From NCBI RefSeq assembly GCF_000721935.1, contig NZ_KL585399.1, forward strand, positions 131,960 to 140,286: a DNA stretch of 8,327 nt. The letters are read 5' to 3'. The DNA comes from Streptomyces sp. NRRL WC-3549 (GTDB taxonomy: Bacteria; Actinomycetota; Actinomycetes; Streptomycetales; Streptomycetaceae). Positions 1-8,327 of this stretch are shown in pieces. Under the pieces are notes generated by a model. The model searched no databases. It was not told the origin of the DNA and saw only the letters and a program-made list of their open reading frames with translations. The translations under genes were made by a program, and so were the position numbers. Numbering within the stretch: the stretch's first letter is position 1; each line of letters begins with the position of its first letter.

Positions 1-89
1 CGAAGCACCTCGGCCACGTCCTGAAGGCCGTACGGGGCGTGGAGGGCGTCTACGACGTGTACCGGGTGACCTCGGCCCGGCGCCCGTAG
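1..89 (+). pseudogene. Mirror-image fragment of the relA 3' end
   Basis: On the plus strand from base 3, the frame reads the last 28 residues of RelA (beginning KHLGHVLK and ending SARRP) and stops at TAG 87-89. It is the exact mirror of 158-244. There is no start in the window. It is part of the palindrome and not an independent gene. It is either an artefact or the inner end of an inverted relA copy lying outside the window. Confidence 0.8.
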
Positions 90-103
90 GACACGGGACA
101 GAC

Positions 104-143
104 AAAGGGGCTGCGGTACGCGATCGCGTACCGCAGCCCCTTT
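104..143 (-). terminator. relA terminator hairpin
   Basis: This is the core of the palindrome. It reads AAAGGGGCTGCGGTACGCGA followed by its exact complement ending CCCCTTT, and begins 14 bases past the relA stop codon. A GC-rich stem flanked by A and T runs is a normal intrinsic terminator for relA and would also work in the opposite direction. How much of the stem is native cannot be told, because the surrounding symmetry is probably artificial. Confidence 0.6.
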
Positions 144-157
144 GTCTGTCCCGTGTC

Positions 158-2788
<2,631 letters not shown>

Positions 2789-2854
2789 GGTATCGATCCC
2801 CCGGCCGGTCCTCGCCCGGGGACGGTGGGAGGCCGGATCCCCTGACAACGCGGA

Positions 2855-2884
2855 ACGGGCACCCGGGTGTTCCCGGGTGCCCGT
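2855..2884 (-). terminator. Second hairpin between apt and relA
   Basis: A perfect 13-bp stem (ACGGGCACCCGGG and its complement) closes a 4-base loop. It lies 51 bases downstream of apt and 66 bases upstream of the relA start. It has no T-tract, as is common in actinobacteria. Together with the hairpin at 2901-2932 it forms a tandem terminator. As it lies in the relA leader it could alternatively act as a leader structure if read-through from apt feeds relA. Confidence 0.6.
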
Positions 2885-2900
2885 CCTGGGCGTCTCCACA

Positions 2901-2932
2901 CCGTGCCGTCGGCCGCGCGGCCGACGGCACGG
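2901..2932 (-). terminator. apt terminator hairpin
   Basis: A perfect 14-bp stem (CCGTGCCGTCGGCC and its complement) closes a GCGC centre, making the whole 32 bp palindromic. It starts 3 bases after the apt stop codon. The position and stability fit an intrinsic terminator of the secD-secF-apt unit. No T-run follows. Confidence 0.75.
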
Positions 2933-2935
2933 GGA

Positions 2936-3493
2936 TCAGAGCGTGATCACGGCCTCCAGCGGGGCGCCCGCCAGCCCGGCCTCCAGGCGGCCCCGCCCGC
3001 CCAGGAAGCCGAGCTCCATGAGGACCGACACCCCGGCGACCTGGGCCCCGGCCCGCCGGATCAGCTCCAGCGACGCCTTGGCGGTGCCCCCGGTGGCCAG
3101 GACGTCGTCGATGACCATGACCCGGTCCTCGGCGGACAGGTCCTCCGCGTGGATCTCGACCTCGGCGGTGCCGTACTCCAGCTCGTACGCCTGCCCGAGG
3201 GTCGCCCCGGGGAGCTTCCCGGCCTTGCGGACGGGCACGAAGCCGAGGCCGGCCCGTACGGCGACCGGGGCCGCCAGGATGAAGCCGCGCGCCTCCAGGC
3301 CGACGACCTTCGTGGCGCCGTACCGGGTGCACAGCTCCGCGAAGAGGCCGGTGAGCGCGCCGAAGGCGACCGGGTCCGCCAGGAGCGGGGTGATGTCCTT
3401 GAACAGCACGCCCGGCTTCGGGTAGTCCGGTACGTCCCGGATCCTGCTGAGCAGGAGTTCCCGGGTCGCTTCGGTGGTGGTGACGCTGCTCAT
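2936..3493 (-). CDS. apt: Adenine phosphoribosyltransferase
   Basis: Soluble purine-salvage enzyme converting adenine and PRPP to AMP and pyrophosphate. The 185 residues match the family length. Residues 21-38 (VPDYPKPGVLFKDITPLL) are the typical Apt N-terminal signature, GLEARGF (65-71) is the conserved loop after the first core strand, and VMVIDDVLATGGTA (125-138) is the PRPP-binding motif with its acidic pair at 129-130. The ATG overlaps the secF stop as ATGA, and AGGGGA lies 7 bases upstream inside secF, so translation is probably coupled. The start is secure because MSSVTTTEATRELLLSRI precedes the conserved VPDYP. It is the last gene of the sec unit, and strong hairpins follow. Placement just upstream of relA matches what I know of Streptomyces. 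Confidence 0.97.
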   Translation of the reverse strand: MSSVTTTEATRELLLSRIRDVPDYPKPGVLFKDITPLLADPVAFGALTGLFAELCTRYGATKVVGLEARGFILAAPVAVRAGLGFVPVRKAGKLPGATLGQAYELEYGTAEVEIHAEDLSAEDRVMVIDDVLATGGTAKASLELIRRAGAQVAGVSVLMELGFLGGRGRLEAGLAGAPLEAVITL

Positions 3494-4578
3494 CGGCGGT
3501 TCCCCTGGGTCCGGCCGCGCTGGCCGACGACGGCACCGGCGGTCTCCGTCGTCTCGTCGGGGTCCTGGGCGTCGTCCCGCTCGTCCTCGGCGCTCTCGCC
3601 CTTGGCCGCGGCGGCGGCCCGCTTGGCGAGGATCCGCTTCTTCAGCGCCTTCATCTGCGGGTCGCGTTCCTTCAGGTCGGCGACCAGCGGGGTGGCGATG
3701 AAGATCGAGGAGTAGGCGCCGGCGGCGAGACCGACGAAGAGCGACAGCGAGATGTCGTTCAGCATGCCCGCGCCGAGCACACCGCCCCCGATGAACAGCA
3801 GGCCGGCGACCGGCAGCAGGGCCACGACGGTGGTGTTGATCGAGCGCACCAGCGTGCCGTTGATGGAGCGGTTGGCGATCTCGCTGTAGGTCCAGCGGGT
3901 CTGCTTGGTGATCCCGACCGTGCTCTCCTTGAGGCTGTCGAAGACCACGACGGTGTCGTACAGGGAGTAACCGAGGATCGTCAGCAGACCGATCACCGTG
4001 CCCGGGGTGACCTCGAAGCCGACCAGGGCGTAGACGCCGACCGTGATGGTGATGTCGTGGATCAGCGCGACGAGGGCCGCGATGGCCATGCGCCACTCGA
4101 AGGCGATCGCCAGGTAGACGACGACGAGGACCATGAAGATCCCGAGGCCGGTCCACGCCTTGTTGGCGATCTGCTCACCCCAGCTGGGGCCGACCAGGTC
4201 CGCGTTGATCTTCGACTCGGGGATGCCCAGGTCGTCGGAGAGCTGCGTCTTGACCTCGTTGGCCGTGGCGGTGTCGACCTCCGTGATCTGGATGCGCATG
4301 TTGCCGTCGCCCAGCTGCTGGACGATGGCCTCGTGGCCGGAGGCCTCGACCGCGCTCTCGTGGGCCTGGGAGAGGGAGATCTTGGGCTTCTCGTCGGTCG
4401 TGAAGACCGCGCCGCCCTTGAACTCGATCCCCATGTTGAGGCCGCTGACCGCCAGGCCGACGATGGCCGTGATGGTGATCAGGATCGAGACGCCGTACCA
4501 GATCTTGCGGTTGCCGATGAAGTCGTAGCCGACCTCGCCTCGGTAGAGCCGGGCGCCGAGATTGCCGAGTCGCGACAT
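3490..4578 (-). CDS. secF: Protein translocase subunit SecF
   Basis: Membrane partner of SecD that uses the proton gradient to pull preproteins out of the SecYEG channel. It has 362 residues from its own ATG. TM1 is at about 26-46, followed by the GIEFKGG motif (50-56) of the small extracytoplasmic domain, then five further membrane segments in about 140-300. The conserved TM4 stretch LTILGYSLYDTVVVFDSLKE (199-218) keeps the aspartate at 208 linked in this family to proton transfer. The cytoplasmic tail is basic then acidic (about 308-362). AAGGAGG lies 6 bases before the ATG, the best ribosome-binding site in the window, so SecF can be made independently. In this sequence the frame is also open upstream into secD (see that entry). 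The stop overlaps the apt start as ATGA. Confidence 0.95.
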   Translation of the reverse strand: MSRLGNLGARLYRGEVGYDFIGNRKIWYGVSILITITAIVGLAVSGLNMGIEFKGGAVFTTDEKPKISLSQAHESAVEASGHEAIVQQLGDGNMRIQITEVDTATANEVKTQLSDDLGIPESKINADLVGPSWGEQIANKAWTGLGIFMVLVVVYLAIAFEWRMAIAALVALIHDITITVGVYALVGFEVTPGTVIGLLTILGYSLYDTVVVFDSLKESTVGITKQTRWTYSEIANRSINGTLVRSINTTVVALLPVAGLLFIGGGVLGAGMLNDISLSLFVGLAAGAYSSIFIATPLVADLKERDPQMKALKKRILAKRAAAAAKGESAEDERDDAQDPDETTETAGAVVGQRGRTQGNRR

Positions 4579-6297
4579 CTCACGCCTCCTTCGGGTGGTC
4601 GATGGGGGCGTTGACACGGCGTGAGCGCCGCAGCGGGGGTGACCGCTCGAGAAGAACTTCGTCCGGCCCATCATCGTGAGGACGGGCTTGGTGAAGAAGA
4701 ACACCACGACGACGTCGAGCAGCGTGGTCAGGCCGAGCGTGAACGCGAATCCCTGGACCTTGCCGACGGTGACCAGGAAGAGCACCGCGGCGGCGAGGAA
4801 GGACACGAAGTCGGAGACCAGGATCGTGCGGCGGGCACGCGGCCAGCCCCGCTCGATCGCCGGGCGCAGGGTGCGGCCCTCGCGGATCTCGTCCCGCACG
4901 CGTTCGAAGTACACGATGAAGGAGTCCGCGGTGATACCGATCGCCACGATCGCTCCGCAGACCGCGGGCAGGTTCAGGGCGAAGCCGATGGCCGGGCCGA
5001 GCAGCGCCATGATCGTGTAGGACAGCACACCGGAGACACCGAGGCTGAGGAGCGCGATGAACGCGAGACCGCGGTAGTAGGCGACCAGGTAGATCACGAC
5101 CAGGGCCAGGCCGATGGCGCCGGCGATGAGACCGGCCCGCAGCTGGTCACCGCCGAGGGCCGCGCTGACGGTGGTGACGCTCTGCTCCTGGAAGGAGAGC
5201 GGCAACGCGCCGTACGAGAGGATGTTGGCCAGGTTCTCGGCGGACTGCTGGTTGAAGCTGCCGGAGATCTCGGCGCTGCCGCTGAGGGTCTCGTTCACCT
5301 GGGGCGCGGAGACGACCTCACCGTCGAGGGAGATCGCGAACTGATTCTGCGGGGCCTGCTGGGCGGACAGCTTCTTGGTGATCGTCTGGAACTTCTTGGA
5401 GCCCTTGTCGGTGAACTCCATGGAGACGAGCCAGATACCGCGCTGCTGGTCGAACTGCGCCTTCGCGTCGTCGACGTCCGTACCGGAGACCTCGGCCGGG
5501 CCGAGGAGGTACTTGGCGTCGCCTTCGGAGCTGCACGCGACCGTGGAGTCCTCGGGCTTGACGCCGTCACCGGCCGTCGCACGGGCGGCCGGGTCGGAGC
5601 AGTCGAGCTCCGTGAACTTCTTCTCCAGTGCCGCCGTCGCCGCGTCGGGCGTCTCGGTCGCGGCGGGGGTCTCGTCCGTCTTCCCGCCGTCGGAGGCGCC
5701 GGGGGTCGGTGTGGCGTCCTTCGTCAGCGCGCCGGTGACGGCGCGGCCCTGGGTGGTGGCGCTCGCCGAGGGCTCGGCATCGGGACCGGAGGCCGTCCCG
5801 CCCGCGCTCGCCTCGGCGCTGGGCGTCGCGTCCGGCTTCTTGGAGCCGCTCGCGGAAGGGCTCTGGGACCCGGTGGGCGTCGGTGCTCCGTCGGTGACCG
5901 TGAGCACGGGCCGGAAGTACAGCTGAGCTGTCGTACCGACCTGTTCCTGGGCCTGTTTGGAGTTCGTCCCCTTGGGAATGTTGACGATGATGTTGCGATC
6001 GCCCTGGGTCTGAACCTCCGCCTCGGAGACGCCCAGACCATTGACACGGCGTTCGATGATGCTGACCGCGGTGTCCATGTTGGTCTTGTTGATGGCGTTC
6101 GGCTTACCCGGCTGGTTCTTGGCCTGGAGCGTGATCGAGGTCCCGCCCGCCAGGTCGATGCCGAGCCGAGGCGTTTTGTGGCCCGACAGGAACATCCCGC
6201 CGGTGAGCGCGACCATGGCGATCAGGATGAGAGCCAGGGCGCGCCCCGGCCTGCTCTGACCGCCGGCGCGCCCTTTGCCCTTCTTCGGTGCTGCCAC
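3490..6297 (-). CDS. secD: Protein translocase subunit SecD, frame-disrupted and read through into SecF (935 residues)
   Basis: SecD proper is residues 1-553 from GTG 6297, with a modest GGGAGAA upstream. Order: basic N-terminus, TM1 (about 20-38), the LGIDLAGGTSI motif (45-55), the extracytoplasmic P1 region with a long Ala/Ser/Thr/Pro insert (about 138-222) and two cysteines (233, 255), a P1 head region (about 270-372), then five membrane segments in about 383-543. TM4 AIGITADSFIVYFERVRDE (452-470) keeps the family aspartate, D458. After SGH (551-553) the frame leaves the SecD family pattern and runs through 20 odd residues into the SecF methionine (574). The expected SecD tail ends instead at TGA 4580-4582 in another frame. 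The ancestral gene was probably separate, at 4580-6297. Both joined ends should be cytoplasmic, so a SecDF fusion like that of Bacillus is topologically possible. Confidence 0.85.
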   Translation of the reverse strand: MAAPKKGKGRAGGQSRPGRALALILIAMVALTGGMFLSGHKTPRLGIDLAGGTSITLQAKNQPGKPNAINKTNMDTAVSIIERRVNGLGVSEAEVQTQGDRNIIVNIPKGTNSKQAQEQVGTTAQLYFRPVLTVTDGAPTPTGSQSPSASGSKKPDATPSAEASAGGTASGPDAEPSASATTQGRAVTGALTKDATPTPGASDGGKTDETPAATETPDAATAALEKKFTELDCSDPAARATAGDGVKPEDSTVACSSEGDAKYLLGPAEVSGTDVDDAKAQFDQQRGIWLVSMEFTDKGSKKFQTITKKLSAQQAPQNQFAISLDGEVVSAPQVNETLSGSAEISGSFNQQSAENLANILSYGALPLSFQEQSVTTVSAALGGDQLRAGLIAGAIGLALVVIYLVAYYRGLAFIALLSLGVSGVLSYTIMALLGPAIGFALNLPAVCGAIVAIGITADSFIVYFERVRDEIREGRTLRPAIERGWPRARRTILVSDFVSFLAAAVLFLVTVGKVQGFAFTLGLTTLLDVVVVFFFTKPVLTMMGRTKFFSSGHPRCGAHAVSTPPSTTRRRREMSRLGNLGARLYRGEVGYDFIGNRKIWYGVSILITITAIVGLAVSGLNMGIEFKGGAVFTTDEKPKISLSQAHESAVEASGHEAIVQQLGDGNMRIQITEVDTATANEVKTQLSDDLGIPESKINADLVGPSWGEQIANKAWTGLGIFMVLVVVYLAIAFEWRMAIAALVALIHDITITVGVYALVGFEVTPGTVIGLLTILGYSLYDTVVVFDSLKESTVGITKQTRWTYSEIANRSINGTLVRSINTTVVALLPVAGLLFIGGGVLGAGMLNDISLSLFVGLAAGAYSSIFIATPLVADLKERDPQMKALKKRILAKRAAAAAKGESAEDERDDAQDPDETTETAGAVVGQRGRTQGNRR
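4580..4641 (-). other. Frame disruption at the secD 3' end with surviving original tail
   Basis: Immediately after the codon for H553 (4639-4641) two frames diverge. The open one gives PRCGAHAVSTPPSTTRRRRE before SecF, with rare codons such as GCT, CCA, CGA and tandem AGG. The alternative one, from 4636, gives PLRRSRRVNAPIDHPKEA and TGA at 4580-4582. That is a basic SecD-type tail with 16 of 18 codons ending in G or C, and its stop sits 1 base before the secF ATG. The sequence therefore appears to have lost a number of bases equal to 1 modulo 3 near 4633-4641. From memory, Streptomyces SecD tails carry about a dozen more residues here (WSGLDP...LGAKP-like), so a loss of about 40 bases in the C-run CACCCCCG would fit. 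Confidence 0.75.
4585..4591 (-). promoter_or_regulatory. secF ribosome-binding site
   Basis: AAGGAGG is 6 bases upstream of the secF ATG and overlaps the final codons of the original secD frame (encoding KEA before TGA). A near-perfect anti-16S match at standard spacing shows that secF evolved as a separately initiated gene, which matters for reading the secD-secF fusion. Confidence 0.85.
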
Positions 6298-6319
6298 CTT
6301 CTCGTTTCTCCCTGTCCGA

Positions 6320-6349
6320 CCGCCTCGGGCCGGGTTAGCGCCCGAGCGG
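6320..6349 (-). other. Hairpin in the secD leader
   Basis: A 7-bp stem (CTCGGGC with GCCCGAG) extends by CCG/CGG across one bulged base, around a 9-base loop. It ends 22 bases before the secD GTG. It could shape the secD leader or be chance in GC-rich DNA. I could not identify a convincing promoter between it and the hairpin at 6401-6430. Confidence 0.3.
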
Positions 6350-6400
6350 CCATGAAGTGGTGTGGGGACCCCGCCCCGCAGAGGACCGCACGGCCCGAAA

Positions 6401-6430
6401 GGCGCCGGACACCCGTGGGTGCCCGGCGCC
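6401..6430 (-). terminator. Hairpin between yajC and secD
   Basis: A 14-bp stem (GGCGCCGGGCACCC on the minus strand) closes a 2-base loop, 13 bases after the yajC stop. The single non-Watson-Crick position is G-U in minus-strand RNA but A-C in plus-strand RNA, which supports a function in yajC transcription. It can act as a terminator or a partial one that lowers secD-secF expression relative to yajC. Confidence 0.65.
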
Positions 6431-6443
6431 CTGGACCGTGGAA

Positions 6444-6908
6444 CTACTTGGTGTCGCCCTCGCCGTCGGCCTTGGCGTCCTTGGCCTCGACCTCCTCGGG
6501 GGCGGCGTCGCCCTCGGCCTTCTTGCCGAGGTCGATCTTGGCGTCGTCCTCGCCGTCCGCCTGTCCGCCGGTGAGGGAGGAGGCGTCGTCGGGCACGACC
6601 GTGCCCTCCAGGCTCAGGTCCTCGTCGTCACCGTGGACGATGCGGTTGTACTCCGCGTCGTCGAGCACCGCGCCGATGGCGTTCTTCGCGTAGACGGCGT
6701 GGACGCCGGGCGCCACCTCGAGGAGGACCGTGTCCTGCTGGATCTCCTTGACGGTGGCGTACATGCCTCCGATCGTGCGGACACCGGTGCCGGGCTGCAT
6801 GTCGTCGCGCATCTGCGCGGCCGCCTGCTGCTTCTTCTTGGCGGACCGGGTCATCAGGAACATGGCCCCGATGAGCACGATGAAGGGGAGGAGGGTCACG
6901 ATACTCAC
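6444..6908 (-). CDS. yajC: Preprotein translocase subunit YajC
   Basis: Small single-span membrane protein that associates with SecDF and SecYEG. From GTG 6908 it has 154 residues. The N-terminal hydrophobic segment SIVTLLPFIVLIGAMFLM (2-19) is followed by a basic stop-transfer RSAKKKQ. The compact YajC domain (about 28-85) contains MQPGTGVRTIGGMYATV and a VLLEVAPGVHAVYAKNAI strand pattern. An acidic, Ala/Glu/Asp/Lys-rich tail (about 92-154) is longer than in E. coli YajC and common in actinobacteria. The frame opens further, to a GTG at 6929, but AAGGAAG (6918-6924) lies inside that extension at 9 bases from GTG 6908, so the shorter start is preferred. It lies upstream of secD-secF as usual, separated from secD by a strong hairpin. 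Confidence 0.93.
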   Translation of the reverse strand: MSIVTLLPFIVLIGAMFLMTRSAKKKQQAAAQMRDDMQPGTGVRTIGGMYATVKEIQQDTVLLEVAPGVHAVYAKNAIGAVLDDAEYNRIVHGDDEDLSLEGTVVPDDASSLTGGQADGEDDAKIDLGKKAEGDAAPEEVEAKDAKADGEGDTK

Positions 6909-6917
6909 GGGACGGTA

Positions 6918-6924
6918 CTTCCTT
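6918..6924 (-). promoter_or_regulatory. yajC ribosome-binding site
   Basis: AAGGAAG lies 9 bases upstream of GTG 6908. It decides between two in-frame GTG codons: it lies within the coding extension that the upstream GTG at 6929 would imply, and no comparable site precedes 6929. Confidence 0.75.
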
Positions 6925-6999
6925 CGCACGACCGCGCTGCAATGCGGCCTGGACTACGGGGGTGGGTACACCGGCCCTCTGTACGGGCGGCATCGGCGG

Positions 7000-7029
7000 A
7001 GTCTAAGCGAGTCCGCATCATTGGAACAA
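7000..7029 (-). promoter_or_regulatory. Candidate vegetative promoter of yajC
   Basis: On the minus strand, TTGTTC (7029-7024) and TAGACT (7005-7000) are separated by 18 bases. The -10 hexamer fits the Streptomyces HrdB pattern TAGRRT/TANNNT, and the -35 keeps TTG. Transcription would begin near 6993, leaving an 85-base leader before GTG 6908. It lies in the ruvB-yajC gap, where a separate promoter for the sec genes is expected. Confidence 0.5.
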
Positions 7030-7047
7030 CGCCCAGCATGACACCCT

Positions 7048-7067
7048 GGTTCCCCTTCGGGAAAACC
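7048..7067 (-). terminator. Weak hairpin after ruvB
   Basis: In minus-strand RNA, GGUUUUCC pairs with GGGGAACC through 8 pairs, two of them G-U, around a CGAA loop. On the plus strand two positions are mismatched, so any role belongs to ruvB transcription. It starts 9 bases past the ruvB stop. It has modest stability and no T-tract, so it is at most a partial terminator. Confidence 0.35.
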
Positions 7068-7076
7068 TGTGACGCA

Positions 7077-8162
7077 TCACGCCCCGAAGAGGCCCTGTTG
7101 TCCCTTTGCGCCGTGCTGCGGCGGTACGAGTCCCAGATGGGCCCACGCCGCGGGGGTGGCGACCCGGCCGCGCGGCGTCCTGGCCAGCAGTCCTTCGCGT
7201 ACGAGGAAGGGTTCGGCGACCTCCTCGACCGTCTCGCGTTCCTCCCCCACCGCGACCGCGAGGGTGGACAGGCCGACCGGGCCGCCGCCGAAGAGCTTCA
7301 GCAGGGCTTCGAGGACCGCGCGGTCCAGCCGGTCCAGGCCCCGCTCGTCGACCTCGTAGACCCGCAGGGCGGCGGCCGCGATCTCCCGGTCCACGCGGCC
7401 CTCGGCCTTGACCTGGGCGTAGTCGCGGACCCGGCGCAGCAGCCGGTTGGCGATGCGGGGCGTGCCGCGGGAGCGTCCGGCGATCTCCGCGGCACCGTCG
7501 GTGTCTATGGCCACGTCGAGGAGACCGGCCGAGCGGTGGACGACGCGTTCCAGCTCGGTGGGGGCGTAGAACTCCATGTGGGCGGTGAAGCCGAAGCGGT
7601 CGCGCAGCGGGGGCGGCAGCAGCCCGGCCCTGGTGGTGGCGCCGACGAGGGTGAACGGCGGGAGTTCCAGCGGGATGGCGGTGGCTCCGGGGCCCTTGCC
7701 GACGATGACGTCGACCCGGAAGTCCTCCATCGCCATGTAGAGCATCTCCTCGGCGGGGCGGGACATGCGGTGGATCTCGTCCAGGAAGAGCACCTCGCCC
7801 TCCTGGAGGGAGGAGAGGATCGCGGCGAGGTCTCCGGCGTGCTGGATGGCGGGGCCGGAGGTGATCCTGATCGGGGCGTTCATCTCGGCGGCGATGATCA
7901 TGGACAGGGTGGTCTTGCCGAGGCCGGGGGCGCCGGAGAGCAGGACGTGGTCGGCGGTGGCGCCGCGGGCCAGGGCGGCCTTGAGGACCAGGTCGAGCTG
8001 TTCGCGGACCTTCTCCTGGCCGATGAACTCGTGCAGGTCCTTCGGGCGCAGGGCGGCCTCGACCGCGGTGTCCTCGCCGTCGGCGCCGGCGTCGACCAGG
8101 CGGTCCTGGAGCCGCTCGTCGGTGAGGTCGCCGGTGTCGGGCCCGGTCTCGTCCCAGTTCAT
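7077..8162 (-). CDS. ruvB: Holliday junction branch migration ATPase RuvB
   Basis: AAA+ motor that forms hexameric rings on DNA and, with RuvA, drives branch migration of Holliday junctions before RuvC cleavage. The 361 residues are slightly longer than E. coli RuvB because of an acidic N-terminal leader (1-33). AAA+ core: [11 protein letters not shown] (39-49), Walker [10 protein letters not shown] (77-85), Walker B LFLDEIHR (125-132) with D128 and E129, sensor 1 GATTR (174-178), the LRDRFG arginine-finger segment (186-191) and sensor 2 [12 protein letters not shown] (233-244). The C-terminal winged-helix domain covers about 275-345, with [11 protein letters not shown] and [10 protein letters not shown]. 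All catalytic motifs are intact. ATG 8162 has a weak GGCGGG 7 bases upstream. It follows ruvA after a 77-base gap and is probably co-transcribed with it. Confidence 0.97.
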   Translation of the reverse strand: MNWDETGPDTGDLTDERLQDRLVDAGADGEDTAVEAALRPKDLHEFIGQEKVREQLDLVLKAALARGATADHVLLSGAPGLGKTTLSMIIAAEMNAPIRITSGPAIQHAGDLAAILSSLQEGEVLFLDEIHRMSRPAEEMLYMAMEDFRVDVIVGKGPGATAIPLELPPFTLVGATTRAGLLPPPLRDRFGFTAHMEFYAPTELERVVHRSAGLLDVAIDTDGAAEIAGRSRGTPRIANRLLRRVRDYAQVKAEGRVDREIAAAALRVYEVDERGLDRLDRAVLEALLKLFGGGPVGLSTLAVAVGEERETVEEVAEPFLVREGLLARTPRGRVATPAAWAHLGLVPPQHGAKGQQGLFGA

Positions 8163-8191
8163 CTCGTGTCCCGCCTCGGGTGTTTCGGTGC

Positions 8192-8215
8192 CCGGCCGTG
8201 CGGTGTCCCGGCCGG
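8192..8215. other. Small inverted repeat between ruvA and ruvB
   Basis: CCGGCCG and CGGCCGG form a 7-bp stem around a 10-base loop in the 77-base ruvA-ruvB gap. It is too weak and GC-typical to call a terminator, and could be chance. Confidence 0.25.
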
Positions 8216-8239
8216 TGTACGGGGCCTCGGGCCCCCGGG

Positions 8240-8327
8240 TCAGCGTGCTCGGTTGAGGGTCTGCAGCGCGGCGCGCAGCAGCTGCGGCACGGGCGGCTGT
8301 GCGCCGCCGGCGACGGCGGCCTCGGCC
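8240..8327 (-). CDS. ruvA: Holliday junction branch migration protein RuvA, C-terminal end (partial)
   Basis: Only the last 28 codons are present, the rest lying beyond the window end. The frame, starting one base inside the window edge at 8326, reads through [20 protein letters not shown] to TGA at 8240-8242. [13 protein letters not shown] is an amphipathic C-terminal helix of the kind that ends actinobacterial RuvA, in domain III, which contacts RuvB. The preceding Ala/Gly/Pro stretch fits the flexible linker. Position directly upstream of ruvB on the same strand supports the call. RuvA tetramers bind the four-way junction and load RuvB rings. Confidence 0.88.
   Translation of the reverse strand, partial: AEAAVAGGAQPPVPQLLRAALQTLNRAR

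Noticed and set aside
2820..2848. TTGTCA at 2848-2843 as the -35 of a relA promoter
   Set aside because: No -10-like hexamer is found 16-19 bases downstream, where the sequence reads CCGTCC.
2936..4156. apt read as a 406-residue protein with an upstream arginine/histidine-rich extension
   Set aside because: The extension is out-of-frame secF. Apt is normally about 180 residues and its ATG overlaps the secF stop.
4611..6052. 12-bp direct repeat TTGACACGGCGT at 4611-4622 and 6041-6052, resembling a -35 box
   Set aside because: Both copies lie inside secD sequence with no matching -10. Short repeats like this are expected by chance in GC-rich coding DNA.
6219..6352. Upstream frame starting at ATG 6352 overlapping the secD start
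   Set aside because: No ribosome-binding site, several codons rare in this genome (CTA, AGA, AGG), and it overlaps the secD start out of frame.
6444..6929. yajC starting at GTG 6929
   Set aside because: The ribosome-binding sequence AAGGAAG lies inside the extension, and the YajC hydrophobic segment starts right after GTG 6908.

Overview
The window is a chromosomal housekeeping segment of a high-GC actinomycete, most likely Streptomyces. The support is strongly G/C-ending codon use, GTG starts, GC-rich hairpin terminators without long T-tracts, and the gene order ruvA-ruvB-yajC-secD-secF-apt-relA, which I recall as conserved in Streptomyces. All real genes lie on the minus strand, so transcription runs from high to low coordinates. 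No gene-free stretch exceeds 300 bases.

In the direction of transcription: the last 28 codons of ruvA (8240-8327) and complete ruvB (7077-8162) encode the Holliday-junction branch-migration machine. A weak hairpin and a good sigma-HrdB-type promoter candidate (7000-7029) separate them from yajC (6444-6908). A strong hairpin (6401-6430) separates yajC from secD (start 6297). SecD, SecF and YajC form the accessory complex of the SecYEG translocon. secF (3490-4578) is followed by apt (2936-3493) with an ATGA overlap. Two strong back-to-back hairpins (2901-2932 and 2855-2884) then separate apt from relA (158-2788), a long bifunctional (p)ppGpp synthetase/hydrolase. Apt salvages adenine to AMP and RelA governs the stringent response, so the apt-relA pair links purine metabolism to alarmone signalling.

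Two features do not fit an ordinary copy of this locus. First, the 3' end of secD carries a frame disruption near 4633-4641. The expected SecD tail and its stop (TGA at 4580-4582) survive in another frame, while the open frame runs through into secF and gives one 935-residue SecD-SecF polypeptide. Second, bases 1-246 are a perfect inverted duplication centred at 123/124. It duplicates the last 28 codons of relA in mirror image and runs off the window edge, which looks like a fold-back artefact at a contig end nucleated by the native relA terminator.

I see no undescribed system: no mobile elements, CRISPR, RNA genes or unknown genes. The secD-secF junction and the terminal palindrome are the two things worth checking.
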